Part shown: positions 1 through 8,667 of the stretch, one piece after another
Position numbering within the stretch: position 1 is the stretch's first letter
Layout of the letters: every line of letters starts with the position of its first letter
Assembly: GCF_036077095.1 (NCBI RefSeq)
Contig: NZ_CP107960.1
Span: forward strand, 682,001-746,000
DNA: 64,000 nt
From: Streptomyces sp. NBC_00376
Lineage (GTDB): Bacteria > Actinomycetota > Actinomycetes > Streptomycetales > Streptomycetaceae
Reading direction: 5' to 3'
Program-made: the position numbers and the translations under genes
The notes under the pieces: generated by a model
What the model was told of the DNA's origin: nothing
The model's database searches: none
Seen by the model: the letters and a program-made list of their open reading frames with translations, nothing else

Positions 1-422
1 ACGGCGAGCAGCAGCCGCAGCGGGCCGTATCCCATGCCGCGTGCGGCCTGCCGGGTCTCCTCGGGCACGGCGCGCAGTCCGGCGAGGATGTTCCGTACGA
101 GAAGGGTGAGCGAGTAGAGCACGAGCCCGGCTACGACGAGCGAGGCGGAGAGTCCGTACACCGGCAGCAGCAGCGAGAACATGGCGAGCGACGGCACGGT
201 GTAGAGGACGGTCGTCACACCGAGCACCGGGCCCGCCGCCCAGCGTCGGTGACGTGCCGCCAGGGCGAGCGGAACGGCGAGGACCAGCCCGATGAGTACG
301 GAGACCGCGGTGAGCTGGAGGTGCTGCACGACGGCGTCCCAGAGGATCTCGCGACGGCTGGAGAGATAGGCCCCGCAGAGCCACTCGTTGCGCGCCAGGC
401 AGTCGTCCGGGGGCACGGTCAC
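1..422 (-). CDS. Osmoprotectant (OpuCB/ProW-type) ABC transporter permease, partial
   Basis: Inner-membrane permease of an osmoprotectant/glycine-betaine type ABC importer; the 3' part lies beyond the left edge, so about 140 N-terminal residues are seen. I translated it directly: the start is GTG at 422 (second GTG at 416), because the nearby ATG at 430 runs into TGA after three codons. After a short polar N-terminus it shows hydrophobic segments with motifs such as LQLTAVSVLIGLVLAVPLAL and LYTVPSLAMFSLLLPVYG. It then shows the EAA-type loop region (VPEETRQAARGMGYG) typical of BPD_transp_1 domains. OpuCB-like proteins are usually about 220-240 residues. The partner ATPase, second permease and binding protein would lie to the left. 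It diverges from the gene at 612. Which compatible solute it carries cannot be told. Confidence 0.85.
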   Translation of the reverse strand, partial: MTVPPDDCLARNEWLCGAYLSSRREILWDAVVQHLQLTAVSVLIGLVLAVPLALAARHRRWAAGPVLGVTTVLYTVPSLAMFSLLLPVYGLSASLVVAGLVLYSLTLLVRNILAGLRAVPEETRQAARGMGYGPLRLLLA

Positions 423-531
423 CCGTCCATTGGAGCGCGCGGGGCGGTACTGGCGCGCGTCCTGATCGGCTGTCCGGGGGGCGCTCGGGTCCCAAGGCCG
501 GATTTGCTGCGTACGGGGGGGGTGTCGGCGC

Positions 532-567
532 GTCTACCGCCCGGTACGGCCGGAGTTGACGGTAGAC
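532..567. promoter_or_regulatory. Inverted repeat in divergent promoter region
   Basis: GTCTACCG (532-539) is mirrored by CGGTAGAC (560-567) with a 20-nt spacer, in the 189-bp gap between the divergent permease and reductase genes. It could be an operator or a leader hairpin; nothing else in the gap is recognisable. Confidence 0.35.
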
Positions 568-611
568 CGGGTCCACGTCCCGCGTTCCCCGTGCCTGCCA
601 AGGAGCCCCGC

Positions 612-1343
612 ATGCCGCCGTCCGGACCCTCCGACGACGCCTGCCGCTTCGACGACCTGCGTGCGCTGTACGTCAACTGCACCCTCAAGCGTTCACCGGA
701 GGTCAGCAACACGGAGGGGCTGATCGACCGCAGCCGTGCGGTGATGGAGGGGCGCGGTGTCGGCACCGAGGTGGTCCGGGCCGTCGACCACGACATCGCG
801 ACGGGCGTCTGGCCGGACATGCGGGAGCACGGCTGGGAGCGGGACGCCTGGCCCGGACTGTACGAGAAGGTGATGGCGGCCGACATCCTGGTGCTGTGCG
901 GGCCCATCTGGCTGGGCGACAACAGCTCGGTGATGAAGCGGGTCGTCGAGCGCCTCTACGCCTGTTCCAGCATCCTCAACGACAAGGACCAGTACGCGTA
1001 CTACGGCCGGGTCGGCGGCTGTCTGATCACCGGGAACGAGGACGGGGTCAAGCACTGTGCCATGAACCTGCTCTACAGCCTCCAGCACCTGGGCTACACG
1101 ATCCCTCCGCAGGCCGACGCGGGCTGGATCGGGGAGGCGGGGCCCGGCCCCTCGTACCTGGACCCGGGGTCGGGTGGTCCGGAGAACGACTTCACCAACC
1201 GAAACACCTCGTTCATGGCCTGGAACCTGATGTACCTCGCCGCGATGCTGAAACGTGCGGGCGGCATCCCGGCCCATGGCAATCAGCGCTCGGCGTGGGA
1301 CGCGGGCTGCCGTGCGGACGCTCCCAATCCGGAGCACCGCTGA
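612..1343 (+). CDS. Flavodoxin-fold NAD(P)H-dependent FMN oxidoreductase
   Basis: Soluble flavoprotein of the NADPH-dependent FMN reductase/flavodoxin-like family (243 residues). The strand-loop LYVNCTLKRSPEVSNTEGL near residue 20 is the phosphate-binding FMN loop. The segment LVLCGPIWLGDNSSVMKRVVERL near residue 100 is the usual second FMN-contact region, and the following Tyr-rich stretch (QYAYYGRVGG) with TGNEDGVKHC fits the isoalloxazine pocket. The frame is open back to 249, but the ATG at 612 has AGGAG seven bases upstream (601-605) and matches the usual domain start, so I use it. It is a single transcription unit ending at a hairpin shared with the next, convergent gene. Physiological substrate unknown; quinone or flavin reduction is the general expectation. 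Confidence 0.82.
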   Translation: MPPSGPSDDACRFDDLRALYVNCTLKRSPEVSNTEGLIDRSRAVMEGRGVGTEVVRAVDHDIATGVWPDMREHGWERDAWPGLYEKVMAADILVLCGPIWLGDNSSVMKRVVERLYACSSILNDKDQYAYYGRVGGCLITGNEDGVKHCAMNLLYSLQHLGYTIPPQADAGWIGEAGPGPSYLDPGSGGPENDFTNRNTSFMAWNLMYLAAMLKRAGGIPAHGNQRSAWDAGCRADAPNPEHR

Positions 1344-1362
1344 CGGTGTCCCGGCCGCGTGC

Positions 1363-1395
1363 GGGGGCGCGGGCGGGCCGGCCCGCGCCTCCCCC
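1363..1395. terminator. Bidirectional hairpin between convergent genes
   Basis: A GC-only hairpin (left arm 1363-1379, right arm 1380-1395, nearly no loop, one mismatch zone) lies between the stop at 1343 and the convergent stop at 1452. Position and symmetry suit termination of both transcripts; there is no T tract, as is usual in Streptomyces. Confidence 0.5.
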
Positions 1396-1451
1396 GACGG
1401 TCATCGGTGCCGCCCGGCCGCCGCTCGTGGGCGCTGCCCGGCCGTCGGCCG

Positions 1452-1898
1452 TCAGTGCTGTCCGGCCGCCGGTTCGAGGACGAAGACCGGAATCTGCCGG
1501 TCGGTCTTGAGCTGGTAGTCGGCGTAGTCGGGAAACGCCTCGACCGCGCGCCGCCACCAGAGGGCCTTCTCCTCGCCGGTGGCCTCGCGGGCGTTCATGT
1601 CCTGGCGGACCGGCCCGTCCTGGAGCTCGACCCGGGGGTCGGCCACGATGTTGTGGTACCAGACGGGGTGCTTGGGGGCGCCACCCCGTGAGGCGACCAC
1701 GGCGTACGTGCCGTCGTGCTCGACCCGCATCAGCGGGGTCTTGCGGATCTTCCCGCTCCTGGCCCCGCGGGTGGTGAGGATGATGACGGGCATGCCCCGC
1801 ATCGTGGTTCCATCGGTGCCGCCGGAGCTCTCGAACAGCTCGACCTGGTCGCGGACCCACTGTTCGGGGCTCGGCTCGTACTCTCCCTGCAGAGGCAT
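1452..1898 (-). CDS. Nitroreductase-family deazaflavin (F420)-dependent oxidoreductase, Ddn-like
   Basis: Small (148-residue) split-barrel protein of the deazaflavin-dependent nitroreductase/F420H2:quinone reductase family. Diagnostic parts are the central [31 protein letters not shown], where the K-R-K and P residues form the F420 phosphate site. They are followed by [22 protein letters not shown], the conserved HPVWYHNL-type cofactor contact. The full-length family protein is about 140-150 residues, so this is complete. Known members reduce menaquinone or nitroimidazoles with F420H2; the substrate here is unknown. It is monocistronic, with a 130-bp upstream gap before the PucR remnant. The ATG at 1898 begins the usual family N-terminus. 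Confidence 0.88.
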   Translation of the reverse strand: MPLQGEYEPSPEQWVRDQVELFESSGGTDGTTMRGMPVIILTTRGARSGKIRKTPLMRVEHDGTYAVVASRGGAPKHPVWYHNIVADPRVELQDGPVRQDMNAREATGEEKALWWRRAVEAFPDYADYQLKTDRQIPVFVLEPAAGQH

Positions 1899-2030
1899 GG
1901 CATCTGTCCCATCGTCGGCTTCCGGACACCCGCGTGCCGGTGTGTCCCGCTGCTCCGGGAAACTCTCGCACCATTCCGTCCGACCGGCGTCCGGGTGGCT
2001 CCGTGCGGCACGGCGATGGAGTGATCCGGC

Positions 2031-3273
2031 TCAGGCGTGCGGCGGTCTCAGCCGCAGTTGCAGCATCGCTTCGAACCTCGCCTCCGGGTCGTCGAGATCG
2101 ATGTCCGCGACCACGGACAGCCGCTTGAGGCGGTAGCGGAAGGTGTTGGGGTGGATGTGTACGGCGGCAGCGGCTGCGGCCACGTCGCCGAAGGTGCTCA
2201 GCCAGGCGTCCAGGGTCTCGGTGAGGGCCGTGCTGTGCTCGGCGTCGTAGGCGAGCAGCCGTATGACGGGGCCGTCCGGCAGATCGTCCTCGGCGGCCAT
2301 CCGGTCCGTCAGCTCCTCCAGCAGCGAGGCGGCGTAGACGTCCGACAGCCGGGCGGCCCTGCGCCGGGTGCGGCCGGAGCCGAGGACCCGCAGCGCACGG
2401 TCCGCGTCGGCGCGCGAGCGGCGCAGCTCCACCGGGCGGGCGGCGAGCCGGCCGACCCCGATGACGGCGGGCACCCGGCCACCGATCCGGCCGAGGAACG
2501 ACTCGGCGACCCGCAGTCCCTGCTCGTCCGAACCGGTGGGCAGGACCGCGTAGGTGACTTGGCCCAGGGCGGCCGCGGCGGTGCGGGGGTGGATCGCGGC
2601 CAGGTGCAGGGCGAACGCCTCGGCGACGCGGTGGCCCGCGGCCACCCGGTCGGGCTCGTACTGCTCGCCGGTCACCGCGAGCGCCAGGACGCAGGCGGGC
2701 TGCGCGGAAAGGCCGAGCCGGACGGCGGCCTGCGGTGCGTGCGTCGTCCTGCCGGCTGGAGAAGGCCAGCACCCGGCCGCCGCGGTCCTCCACGGTGACC
2801 GGGCCGTCCAGCAGCCCGGCCGTCGCGTTGGCCAGGGCGAACAGGTCCCCGGCGAGCGGCTCGGCGCCGTCGGCCTCGTCGGGGCCGCCCACCGTGCCCA
2901 GTTCGTCGACCGCGAGCAGCGACCGGAGCAGCGCGGCCACCTGGGCCCAGGACGCTCCGGGGGTCAGGCCCAGCACGGTCAGGCCGGTGCGGGCCGCCGC
3001 CTCGGACACCGGACCGTCCACCGGGACCGGGGAGCGGACCACCACGGCCACCGCGCCGAGTCCGGCGGCCGTGTCGACCAGGGCGGCGACCGGCTCGGCG
3101 CCGTACACACCGACGCCGAGCACCACCGCGCCGGGCAGTCTCGCCGGTTCGTCCAGGGGGTCCTGGATCAGCACCCCGGTGACGGTGCGGGCCGGGTCGG
3201 CTTCCCCGGCCACCACTTCGATCAGCGTCGACCCGAGATCGTTGAGGATCCGGCCGAGCGCATCAGCCCCCAC
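2031..3273 (-). pseudogene. PucR-family transcriptional regulator, internally deleted
   Basis: Two pieces of one PucR/CdaR-type regulator lie in different frames. The N-terminal PucR domain (from GTG 3273; residues such as LGRILNDLGSTLIEVVAG and a VLGVGVYG strand) runs in one frame to about 2740, ending at DGPVTVEDRGGRVLAFSSRQDD. The C-terminal piece is in the neighbouring frame down to 2031: AAVRLGLSAQPACVLAL, then a GGDEF-like middle, then the PucR_2 helix-turn-helix with VHIHPNTFRYRLKRL. Family members carry over 100 residues between these two motifs; here they are separated by fewer than ten codons. I infer an internal deletion with a frame change near 2710-2740. The 5' end is also abnormal: it overlaps the truncated beta-lactamase gene. 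The C-terminal ORF alone (2031-2675) might still be translated, but would lack the sensor part. Confidence 0.75.
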
Positions 3274-3929
3274 ACGGGTGCCTGCGCCGGCGGGCTCCCC
3301 AGGTGCCCGATGGCGGCGCGGAAGCGCAGCACCTCCTCCGGCAGGGTCGCGGTGTGCGTCAGGCCGAGCGGCCGGTACAGGCGCTCGCGCATCAACTCGT
3401 CCCACTGGACGCCGGTGACGACCTCCAGCACCCGGCCGAGCAGGCTGAAGCCCGCGTTGCAGTACGACATGGTGGCGCCGAGCGGGTGGTTGGGGGTGGT
3501 GTCGCCCAGCAGGGCGACGTACTTCTCCAGACAGTCGTCGCCCCGGCCGGTGTCGGTGAAGAGGTCGCCGTCGATGCCACTGGTGTGGGTCAGGAGATGC
3601 CGCAGCGTCAGACCCTGGGTCAACTCTTCGTTGGGCAAGCCCAGTTCGGGGAGTACGGCGACGATGGGGGCGTCCAGGTCGAGGACGCCCTCGTCGACCA
3701 GGGCCATGGCCACCGTGGTCGTCCAGACCTTGGAGATCGAACCGATCTGGAAGAGGGTGTCGGTGGTCGCCCCGATCCCGGCCTCGGTGTTGGCCAGGCC
3801 GACGGCGGTCTCGGCGACGATCTCGCCGCGGTGCAGGATCGCGAGGCCGGCTCCGGGTACGGAGCGACGGGCGGCGAGTTCGGTGAGCCGGGTGGTCCAG
3901 CGGGCTGACAGCTCGGTGGTGTCGGTCAT
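3222..3929 (-). pseudogene. Serine hydrolase / class C beta-lactamase-like, 3'-truncated
   Basis: N-terminal half of a beta-lactamase-family serine hydrolase. It contains the nucleophile motif SISK (SxxK) near residue 63 and the YxN-type motif SYCN near residue 153, followed by GFSLLGRVLE. The last recognisable block is APVWGLMRS near residue 218; the frame then runs into the start of the PucR gene and stops at 3222. Intact relatives are about 400-450 residues and carry a third catalytic box (HxG/KTG) that is absent here, so the product cannot be a normal enzyme. The break lies near 3250-3275. It sits 25 bp downstream of the S9 peptidase gene in the same operon, fitting a peptide-degradation role before truncation. 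Confidence 0.75.
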
Positions 3930-3953
3930 GTCGTACTCCGATTTCCGTCTCGT

Positions 3954-5876
3954 TCAGCGGTTGGTGTGCGTGGTGACCCAGTCGACAAGCCTGCGGGAGT
4001 AGTCCTCCCGGTGCGAGGGCCGGCCGTCCAGGAGGAAGAGATGGGAGCTGCCCGGGTAAACGACCAACTGGGCCGGTACGTGCCTGGTGCGCAGCGCGTG
4101 GAACCACTGTTCGGCCTGGCCGACCGGGCAGGTGTCGTCCGCGCCGCCGTGCAGGATCAGGGTGGGGGCGCGTACGGCGTCGGCGTGGCTGAGTGGCGAG
4201 AGTTCCGTCATCCGTGCCGGGTCGCCGATCTCGTGGTCGGCGATCAGATGGCCCTCCTCGGAGGTGCCGGCCATGCTCTTCAGGTCGACCAGGACTCCGC
4301 CCGGGACGACGGCGGCGAACCGGTCGGTGCGGGTGGAGAGCCAGCAGCTCAGATAGCCGCCGTAGCTGTAGCCGGTGAGGGCGATCCGTGCCGGGTCGAC
4401 GAGCCCCTCGTCGACCAGGGCGGCGACCGGTTGCAGGACGTCCTGTTCGTCCGTCTCGCCCCAGGCGCCCACGGCGGCGGTGTAGAACGCCTCGCCGTAG
4501 CCGTCGCTGGCGCGGACGTTCAGCGTGAGGACCGTCCAGCCCCGCGAGGCCAGCTCCTGGTGGTAGAGGTGGACAGGGTCGGAGTGCGGGGCCCAGGCGT
4601 TGTGCGGGCCGCCGTGCACGTCGACCAGGAGCGGACCGCCCGGCGGTGTGCCGACGGCGCGGGTGATCATGCCGTGCACGACCGTGCCGTCCGAGATGCC
4701 GAACTCGCGTTCGGTGACCGGGTGGAGGGCGATCTCCGGCAGCGACCGGGCCATGTGGTCGGTGAGCCACCCGGGCCGCCCCGGCTCCCCGTCGGCCCAG
4801 GCGTCCAGGTCCAGCAGCACGATCTCGCCGAAGCGCGTCGCGTCGCAGACCACGACCGCCGCCCGCCCCGCCTTGCTGACGACCGAGCAGCCGCTGACCC
4901 CGGTGCCGGCGGGCAGCGGGGAGGCGCTGATCCCGTCCGCGCCCACCCGGTACAGCCGGGTCGCACCCCGGTCCCGGGCGCAGAACACGATGTCGTCGCC
5001 GTGGAACTGCGGGAGCGCGCCCGGGTATCCGGGGCCGCCGCCCATGACGTTGCGGTCCAGGGCGGCACTGAGAGACACCGGCGCGGAGCCGTCCAGCGGC
5101 TGGCGCAGCAGCTCCGAGTGGCCGACACCGAACGAGGCACGGCCCACGACGAGCAGCGCGGACCCGTCGGGGAACCAGCCCACCGGACCGGCCAGACCGT
5201 CGGCGGGCCCGACCCGGCGGGGCTCGGACGCGTTCTCCCCGACCCCTACGACATGGGCGGCCGAGGGGCCGAAGACGGCCGCGTCCGGGGTGGTCCGCGC
5301 CGGGTAGGCGAGCCGGGTGCCGTCGGGCGACCAGCTCGGCGAGCCGACGTGCCGGTCGTCGTGCGTGAGCTGTACGACCTCTCCCGACGCCACCTCCACC
5401 ACGAACAACTGGGTCCGGACCGACCCGGTCAGGCCCGCCCCGTCCGCCTTCCAGCCGAGGGCGTCGATGACCACCGGTGCGCTGTCCGCGCGACATGCCT
5501 CGGGAGCGGCGAAGGCGATGCGTGACCCGTCCGGGCTCCAGACCGGGAGGCCCGCCCCGGCCGGGCAGTCGGCGGGTGTGGTGAGCGGCGTGGCCTCTTC
5601 CCCGTCGGCGGGCAGCAGATGGAGCTGCCCCGCGCGCAGGAAGGCCAGCCGCGTCCCGTCAGGGGACCAGCGCGGCGCGGTGTCCGCCGGGCCGCGGGTG
5701 AGGCGCCGGGCCGGGCCGCCCCCGCCGCGTACCTCCCAGATCGAGCGGACCACCCGGTCGTTCCCGGCGTCCTGCGTGGTCAGGGTGTACGCGACACGTT
5801 CGCCGTCGGGGGACAGAGCGGGATCACCGGGGATCTCGAACCGGTACAGGTCGTCGATCGTCAGCGGTCGGGTCAT
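3954..5876 (-). CDS. S9-family prolyl-oligopeptidase-like serine peptidase
   Basis: Intact 640-residue peptidase. The N-terminal half is a beta-propeller with repeated PRWSPDGTRLAF, PVWSPDGSRIAF and PSWSPDGTRLAY strands (PD40/WD40-like). The C-terminal alpha/beta hydrolase has the nucleophile elbow GYSYGGY with Ser about residue 504, an acid at HGGADDTCP near 580 and the catalytic His at PGSSHLF near 613. No signal peptide is visible, so it is probably cytoplasmic and cleaves imported short peptides. The ATG at 5876 overlaps the TGA of the upstream ATPase gene as ATGA, which decides the start over the open extension to 5975. It is one of two intact genes of an otherwise eroded peptide ABC operon. 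Confidence 0.9.
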   Translation of the reverse strand: MTRPLTIDDLYRFEIPGDPALSPDGERVAYTLTTQDAGNDRVVRSIWEVRGGGGPARRLTRGPADTAPRWSPDGTRLAFLRAGQLHLLPADGEEATPLTTPADCPAGAGLPVWSPDGSRIAFAAPEACRADSAPVVIDALGWKADGAGLTGSVRTQLFVVEVASGEVVQLTHDDRHVGSPSWSPDGTRLAYPARTTPDAAVFGPSAAHVVGVGENASEPRRVGPADGLAGPVGWFPDGSALLVVGRASFGVGHSELLRQPLDGSAPVSLSAALDRNVMGGGPGYPGALPQFHGDDIVFCARDRGATRLYRVGADGISASPLPAGTGVSGCSVVSKAGRAAVVVCDATRFGEIVLLDLDAWADGEPGRPGWLTDHMARSLPEIALHPVTEREFGISDGTVVHGMITRAVGTPPGGPLLVDVHGGPHNAWAPHSDPVHLYHQELASRGWTVLTLNVRASDGYGEAFYTAAVGAWGETDEQDVLQPVAALVDEGLVDPARIALTGYSYGGYLSCWLSTRTDRFAAVVPGGVLVDLKSMAGTSEEGHLIADHEIGDPARMTELSPLSHADAVRAPTLILHGGADDTCPVGQAEQWFHALRTRHVPAQLVVYPGSSHLFLLDGRPSHREDYSRRLVDWVTTHTNR

Positions 5877-6646
5877 GACGCCTCCTCGGCGAGGGCGAGT
5901 TCGGGTACGCAGGAGATGAGTTCGCGGGTCGTCGGGTGCTCCGGATGCGCCAGCACCCTTTCGGCGGGGCCGCATTCGACGAGGCGTCCGCCGTCCATCA
6001 CGGCGACCTGGTCGCAGAGGTGGCGGACGACCGCGAGATTGTGGGAGATGAAGAGCATCGCGAAGCCCAGTTCGCGCTGGAGGCGGCGCAGCAGGTTGAG
6101 CACCGCGCCCTGTACGGAGACGTCCAGGGCCGAGGTGATCTCGTCCGCGATCAGCACGGCGGGCCGGGCGGCCAGGGCCCTGGCCAGCGCCACGCGTTGG
6201 CGCTGGCCACCGGAGAGGGCGTCCGGGGTGAGCGCGGCACGGGAGGGATCGAGGCCGACGAGCTCCAGGTGGCGCCCCACCTCGGCGTCGCGTGCGGCGG
6301 GGCGTTCGCGGCGGGGTGCCCGGCGCCCGGCCGCCCCGCCGGACAGTGCCTCGGCCACGGACGCGCCGACGGTCATGCGCGGGTCGAGCGAGGCGTACGG
6401 GTTCTGGAACACCAGCTGCACGGGGCTGCGCCCGTGGCGGCGGGGAGCGTCGCTCCCGTCGACCAGTACGCGCCCCGACCGTGCCTGAGCCAGCCCCACG
6501 ACGGCCTTGCCGAGGGTCGACTTCCCCGACCCGGACCCGCCCACCAGTCCGGTCACCGTGCCTTCCGGCACCAGCAGGTCGACGTTGTCGACGGCGGTGA
6601 AGCGGCCGTAGCGGACCGTGATCCCGCGCAGTTCGAGTGAGCTCAT
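5873..6646 (-). CDS. Oligopeptide/dipeptide ABC transporter ATP-binding protein (OppF/DppF type)
   Basis: Complete 257-residue ATPase. It shows Walker A GGSGSGKST near residue 38, a Q-loop FQNPYASLDPRMTV typical of Opp/Dpp ATPases, signature LSGGQRQRVALARALA, Walker B VLIADEI followed by the D-loop SALD, and the H-loop FISHN. The C-terminus is short (HPTTRELISCVPEL), as in the F-type subunit. The ATG at 6646 overlaps the preceding ORF by four bases (ATGA), and its own stop overlaps the S9 peptidase start, so the three are translationally coupled. Its natural partner ATPase and both permeases are broken or missing here, so it is probably an orphan that no longer energises transport, unless it serves another transporter. 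Confidence 0.88.
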   Translation of the reverse strand: MSSLELRGITVRYGRFTAVDNVDLLVPEGTVTGLVGGSGSGKSTLGKAVVGLAQARSGRVLVDGSDAPRRHGRSPVQLVFQNPYASLDPRMTVGASVAEALSGGAAGRRAPRRERPAARDAEVGRHLELVGLDPSRAALTPDALSGGQRQRVALARALAARPAVLIADEITSALDVSVQGAVLNLLRRLQRELGFAMLFISHNLAVVRHLCDQVAVMDGGRLVECGPAERVLAHPEHPTTRELISCVPELALAEEAS

Positions 6647-7140
6647 GACGTCGCCTCCGTTGTGTGTGACGTGGCCGCGGCCGGCCTGACCGGGTACCAG
6701 CAGGCGACCTGGCGTCCCGGCCCGAGGTCCGTCAGTCCGGGGGCGTCGTCGTGGCAGCGTTCCCGGGCGCGTTCGCAGCGCGAGGCGAACGGACACCCGG
6801 CGCCGGTCTCCCCCGGTTCCGGCGGCCGGCCGGGGATGGTCGCCAGTTCCGTGCCGGGGTCGGTGGTCATGGTCGGGGCCGCCCCGACCAGTGCCCGGGT
6901 GTACGGGTGGGCGGCGCCGTCGAGCAGTTCGGTGACCGGGAGGTTCTCCACGATCAGACCCGCGTACATCACCAGGACCCGTTCGCAGACCTGGGCGACG
7001 ACGGCGAGGTCGTGGGAGATCAGCAGCAGCGCGGCGCCGGATTCCTCGCGGACCTCGGCGAGCAGACCGAGGACCTGTCGCTGGACCGCCACGTCGAGCG
7101 CCGTGGTGGGCTCGTCGGCGATGATCAGTTTCGGCTTCCC
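6643..7140 (-). pseudogene. C-terminal fragment of an OppD/DppD-type ATPase
   Basis: Only the second half of an ABC ATPase is present. It starts abruptly at KPKLIIADEPTTALDV (Walker B and D-loop), continues with the H-loop LISHDLAVVAQV and ends with the OppD-type C-terminal region, including the Cys-rich GCPFASRCERARERC. Walker A, the Q-loop and the LSGGQ signature are all missing. Upstream, the sequence changes at 7136-7145 directly into a substrate-binding lipoprotein in another frame. The ORF can be opened with a weak start at 7185, but that reading frame lies antisense to nothing useful and encodes no family sequence. I interpret it as the right end of a large deletion that also removed both permease genes. 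Confidence 0.82.
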
Positions 7141-7882
7141 CGTTGGACACCACCTTGACCACCACCTTGCCGGGCAGGCCCGCACCGGTGGATCCGCCGG
7201 GCCCCCAGCTGTATCCGTCCCGCTTGACGTAGGTGTAGTGGTCGCCCGGGACCGCTTCGGTCAGCCGGTAGGGGCCGCTCGCGTTGGTGGTCCTGGCCAG
7301 CGCGGCAGGCTTCGCCAGGTTCTCCTTGCACAGCAGCGGCAGCAGCCGGGCCATCTGCACGATGAACGGTGCGGGCTTCGTGGTGGTGACGGTGACCGTC
7401 CGGGCCGCCTCGTCGGCCTTGGCCACAGCGGTGACGGGGACGGAGAGGCCGAGCATCGGCGACTGGTTCCTCGGGTCGGCGATGTGGTTGTACTCGGCGG
7501 CCACGTCCTCGGCGGTGAGCGCCGAACCGTCCTCGCAGGTGACTCCGGGGCGGATGGTGAACGTCGCCGAGGTGGTCGTGGCGGACCATTTCTCGGCCAC
7601 TCCGGGCACCGGCGAACCGTCGGCGTCCAGGTGCACGAGGGTGTCGTACGCGAAGGAGTTCATCGCCAGTGCGGTGCTGGCCAGTGCCGTGGTAGGGCTG
7701 AGGCTGCCGGGATCACCGGCGACGGCGACCGTCACCGCCGAACCGTCACCACCGCCGGCGGACGTACCGCCGCCGCACGCGGTCGCGGTGCAGACGAGGC
7801 CGAGCGCCGTGACCACCACTGTCGCCGCCCTGGTCCCGCGGGCCCTTCTGTTCCTGGTCTCCGTGCCTGCGGTGCCGGCCAT
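7136..7882 (-). pseudogene. N-terminal fragment of a peptide ABC transporter substrate-binding lipoprotein
   Basis: The ATG at 7882 has GGAGGTG upstream and begins a signal peptide with lipobox-like ATAC, followed by a glycine-rich linker. About 245 residues of an SBP_bac_5 protein follow: GDPGSLSPTTAL, then FAYDTLVHLDADGSPVPGVAEKW, then the extended family motif CEDGSALTAEDVAAEYNHI. The family is normally about 500-560 residues. Homology stops at VVVKVVSNGE, where the frame meets the ATPase fragment at 7136-7145. The truncated lipoprotein might still be secreted but lacks the second lobe needed to close around a ligand. Downstream genes of the operon probably still depend on its promoter. 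Confidence 0.82.
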
Positions 7883-8098
7883 GGTGCACCTCCGAGGGAG
7901 CGGCTCTCCGCCACCGAGTGAGGGAACAGTAGGCAGCGCCGTACCGGCTCCGAGTGGTCGTGACGCACAAAAAAAGGCGCCCCCGACGGTGCGTCGCACC
8001 GAAGACGGACGCGAGGACACGGTGATCGCGGACGGAGGAGTCACGGCGGCGGGAAATCCGATGGCGGCGAAGATCCGCAACCTGAGAATGTCTGGCGC

Positions 8099-8665
8099 AT
8101 GACTGCGCAGCACCAGATACGGGCCGACTACGACGCCCGGACGATCGTCGTCTATCAGGCGTACTCACCGGCGATCGCCGGACCGGCCCTGCGGGCGAAC
8201 AGGTTCGTCCCGCCGTTCTCGTTCAACAGGATGACCTGGATCAAGCCGTCGTTCCGCTGGCTCATGCACCGCAGCAACTGGGCGCAGAAGCCGGGCCAGG
8301 AGCGGATTCTCGCGGTACGGATCACCCGGGCCGGCTGGGAGGAGGCGCTCTCGCAGGCGGTGCTGACGACAGCCGATCCGTCAGCTGTCGCCCAGGCTCC
8401 CGTGCACGTCCAGTGGGATCCCGAGCGCTCGCTGCGGGGAGCCGCGCTCAATCACTACAGCATCCAGGTCGGGGTGGGACGCGGTCTGATCCGTACGTTC
8501 GCCGAGGAGTGGGTCGTCGGCCTCAGCGACATCACACCCAGAGTCCAGAAGATCGCGGCGCTCAGGCAGGGCGGCCGGAGCGCGCAGGCCCAGCGGCTGC
8601 TCCCGCCGGAGCGGATCTGCCCGGTGCCCCCTGCTGTGGCGAAGCGCCTCGGCATCGACTCGTAG
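8099..8665 (+). CDS. DUF4291 domain-containing protein
   Basis: Complete 188-residue protein matching the DUF4291 pattern: an N-terminal [19 protein letters not shown], then [20 protein letters not shown] with the invariant W-I-K-P-S-F-W-M core, then [11 protein letters not shown] and [13 protein letters not shown] near the C-terminus. No transmembrane or export signals. The biochemical role of this family is unknown; members are scattered through bacteria and fungi. It diverges from the collapsed peptide operon and converges on the next gene with only two bases between stops, so it is probably a single-gene unit. Confidence 0.88.
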   Translation: MTAQHQIRADYDARTIVVYQAYSPAIAGPALRANRFVPPFSFNRMTWIKPSFRWLMHRSNWAQKPGQERILAVRITRAGWEEALSQAVLTTADPSAVAQAPVHVQWDPERSLRGAALNHYSIQVGVGRGLIRTFAEEWVVGLSDITPRVQKIAALRQGGRSAQAQRLLPPERICPVPPAVAKRLGIDS

Positions 8666-8667
8666 GG

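Noticed and set aside
1213..5496. A 1427-codon minus-strand open frame across several genes
   Set aside because: It is Arg/Gly/Pro-rich shadow sequence over real genes in other frames; only its part near 2740-3273 carries the PucR N-terminus.
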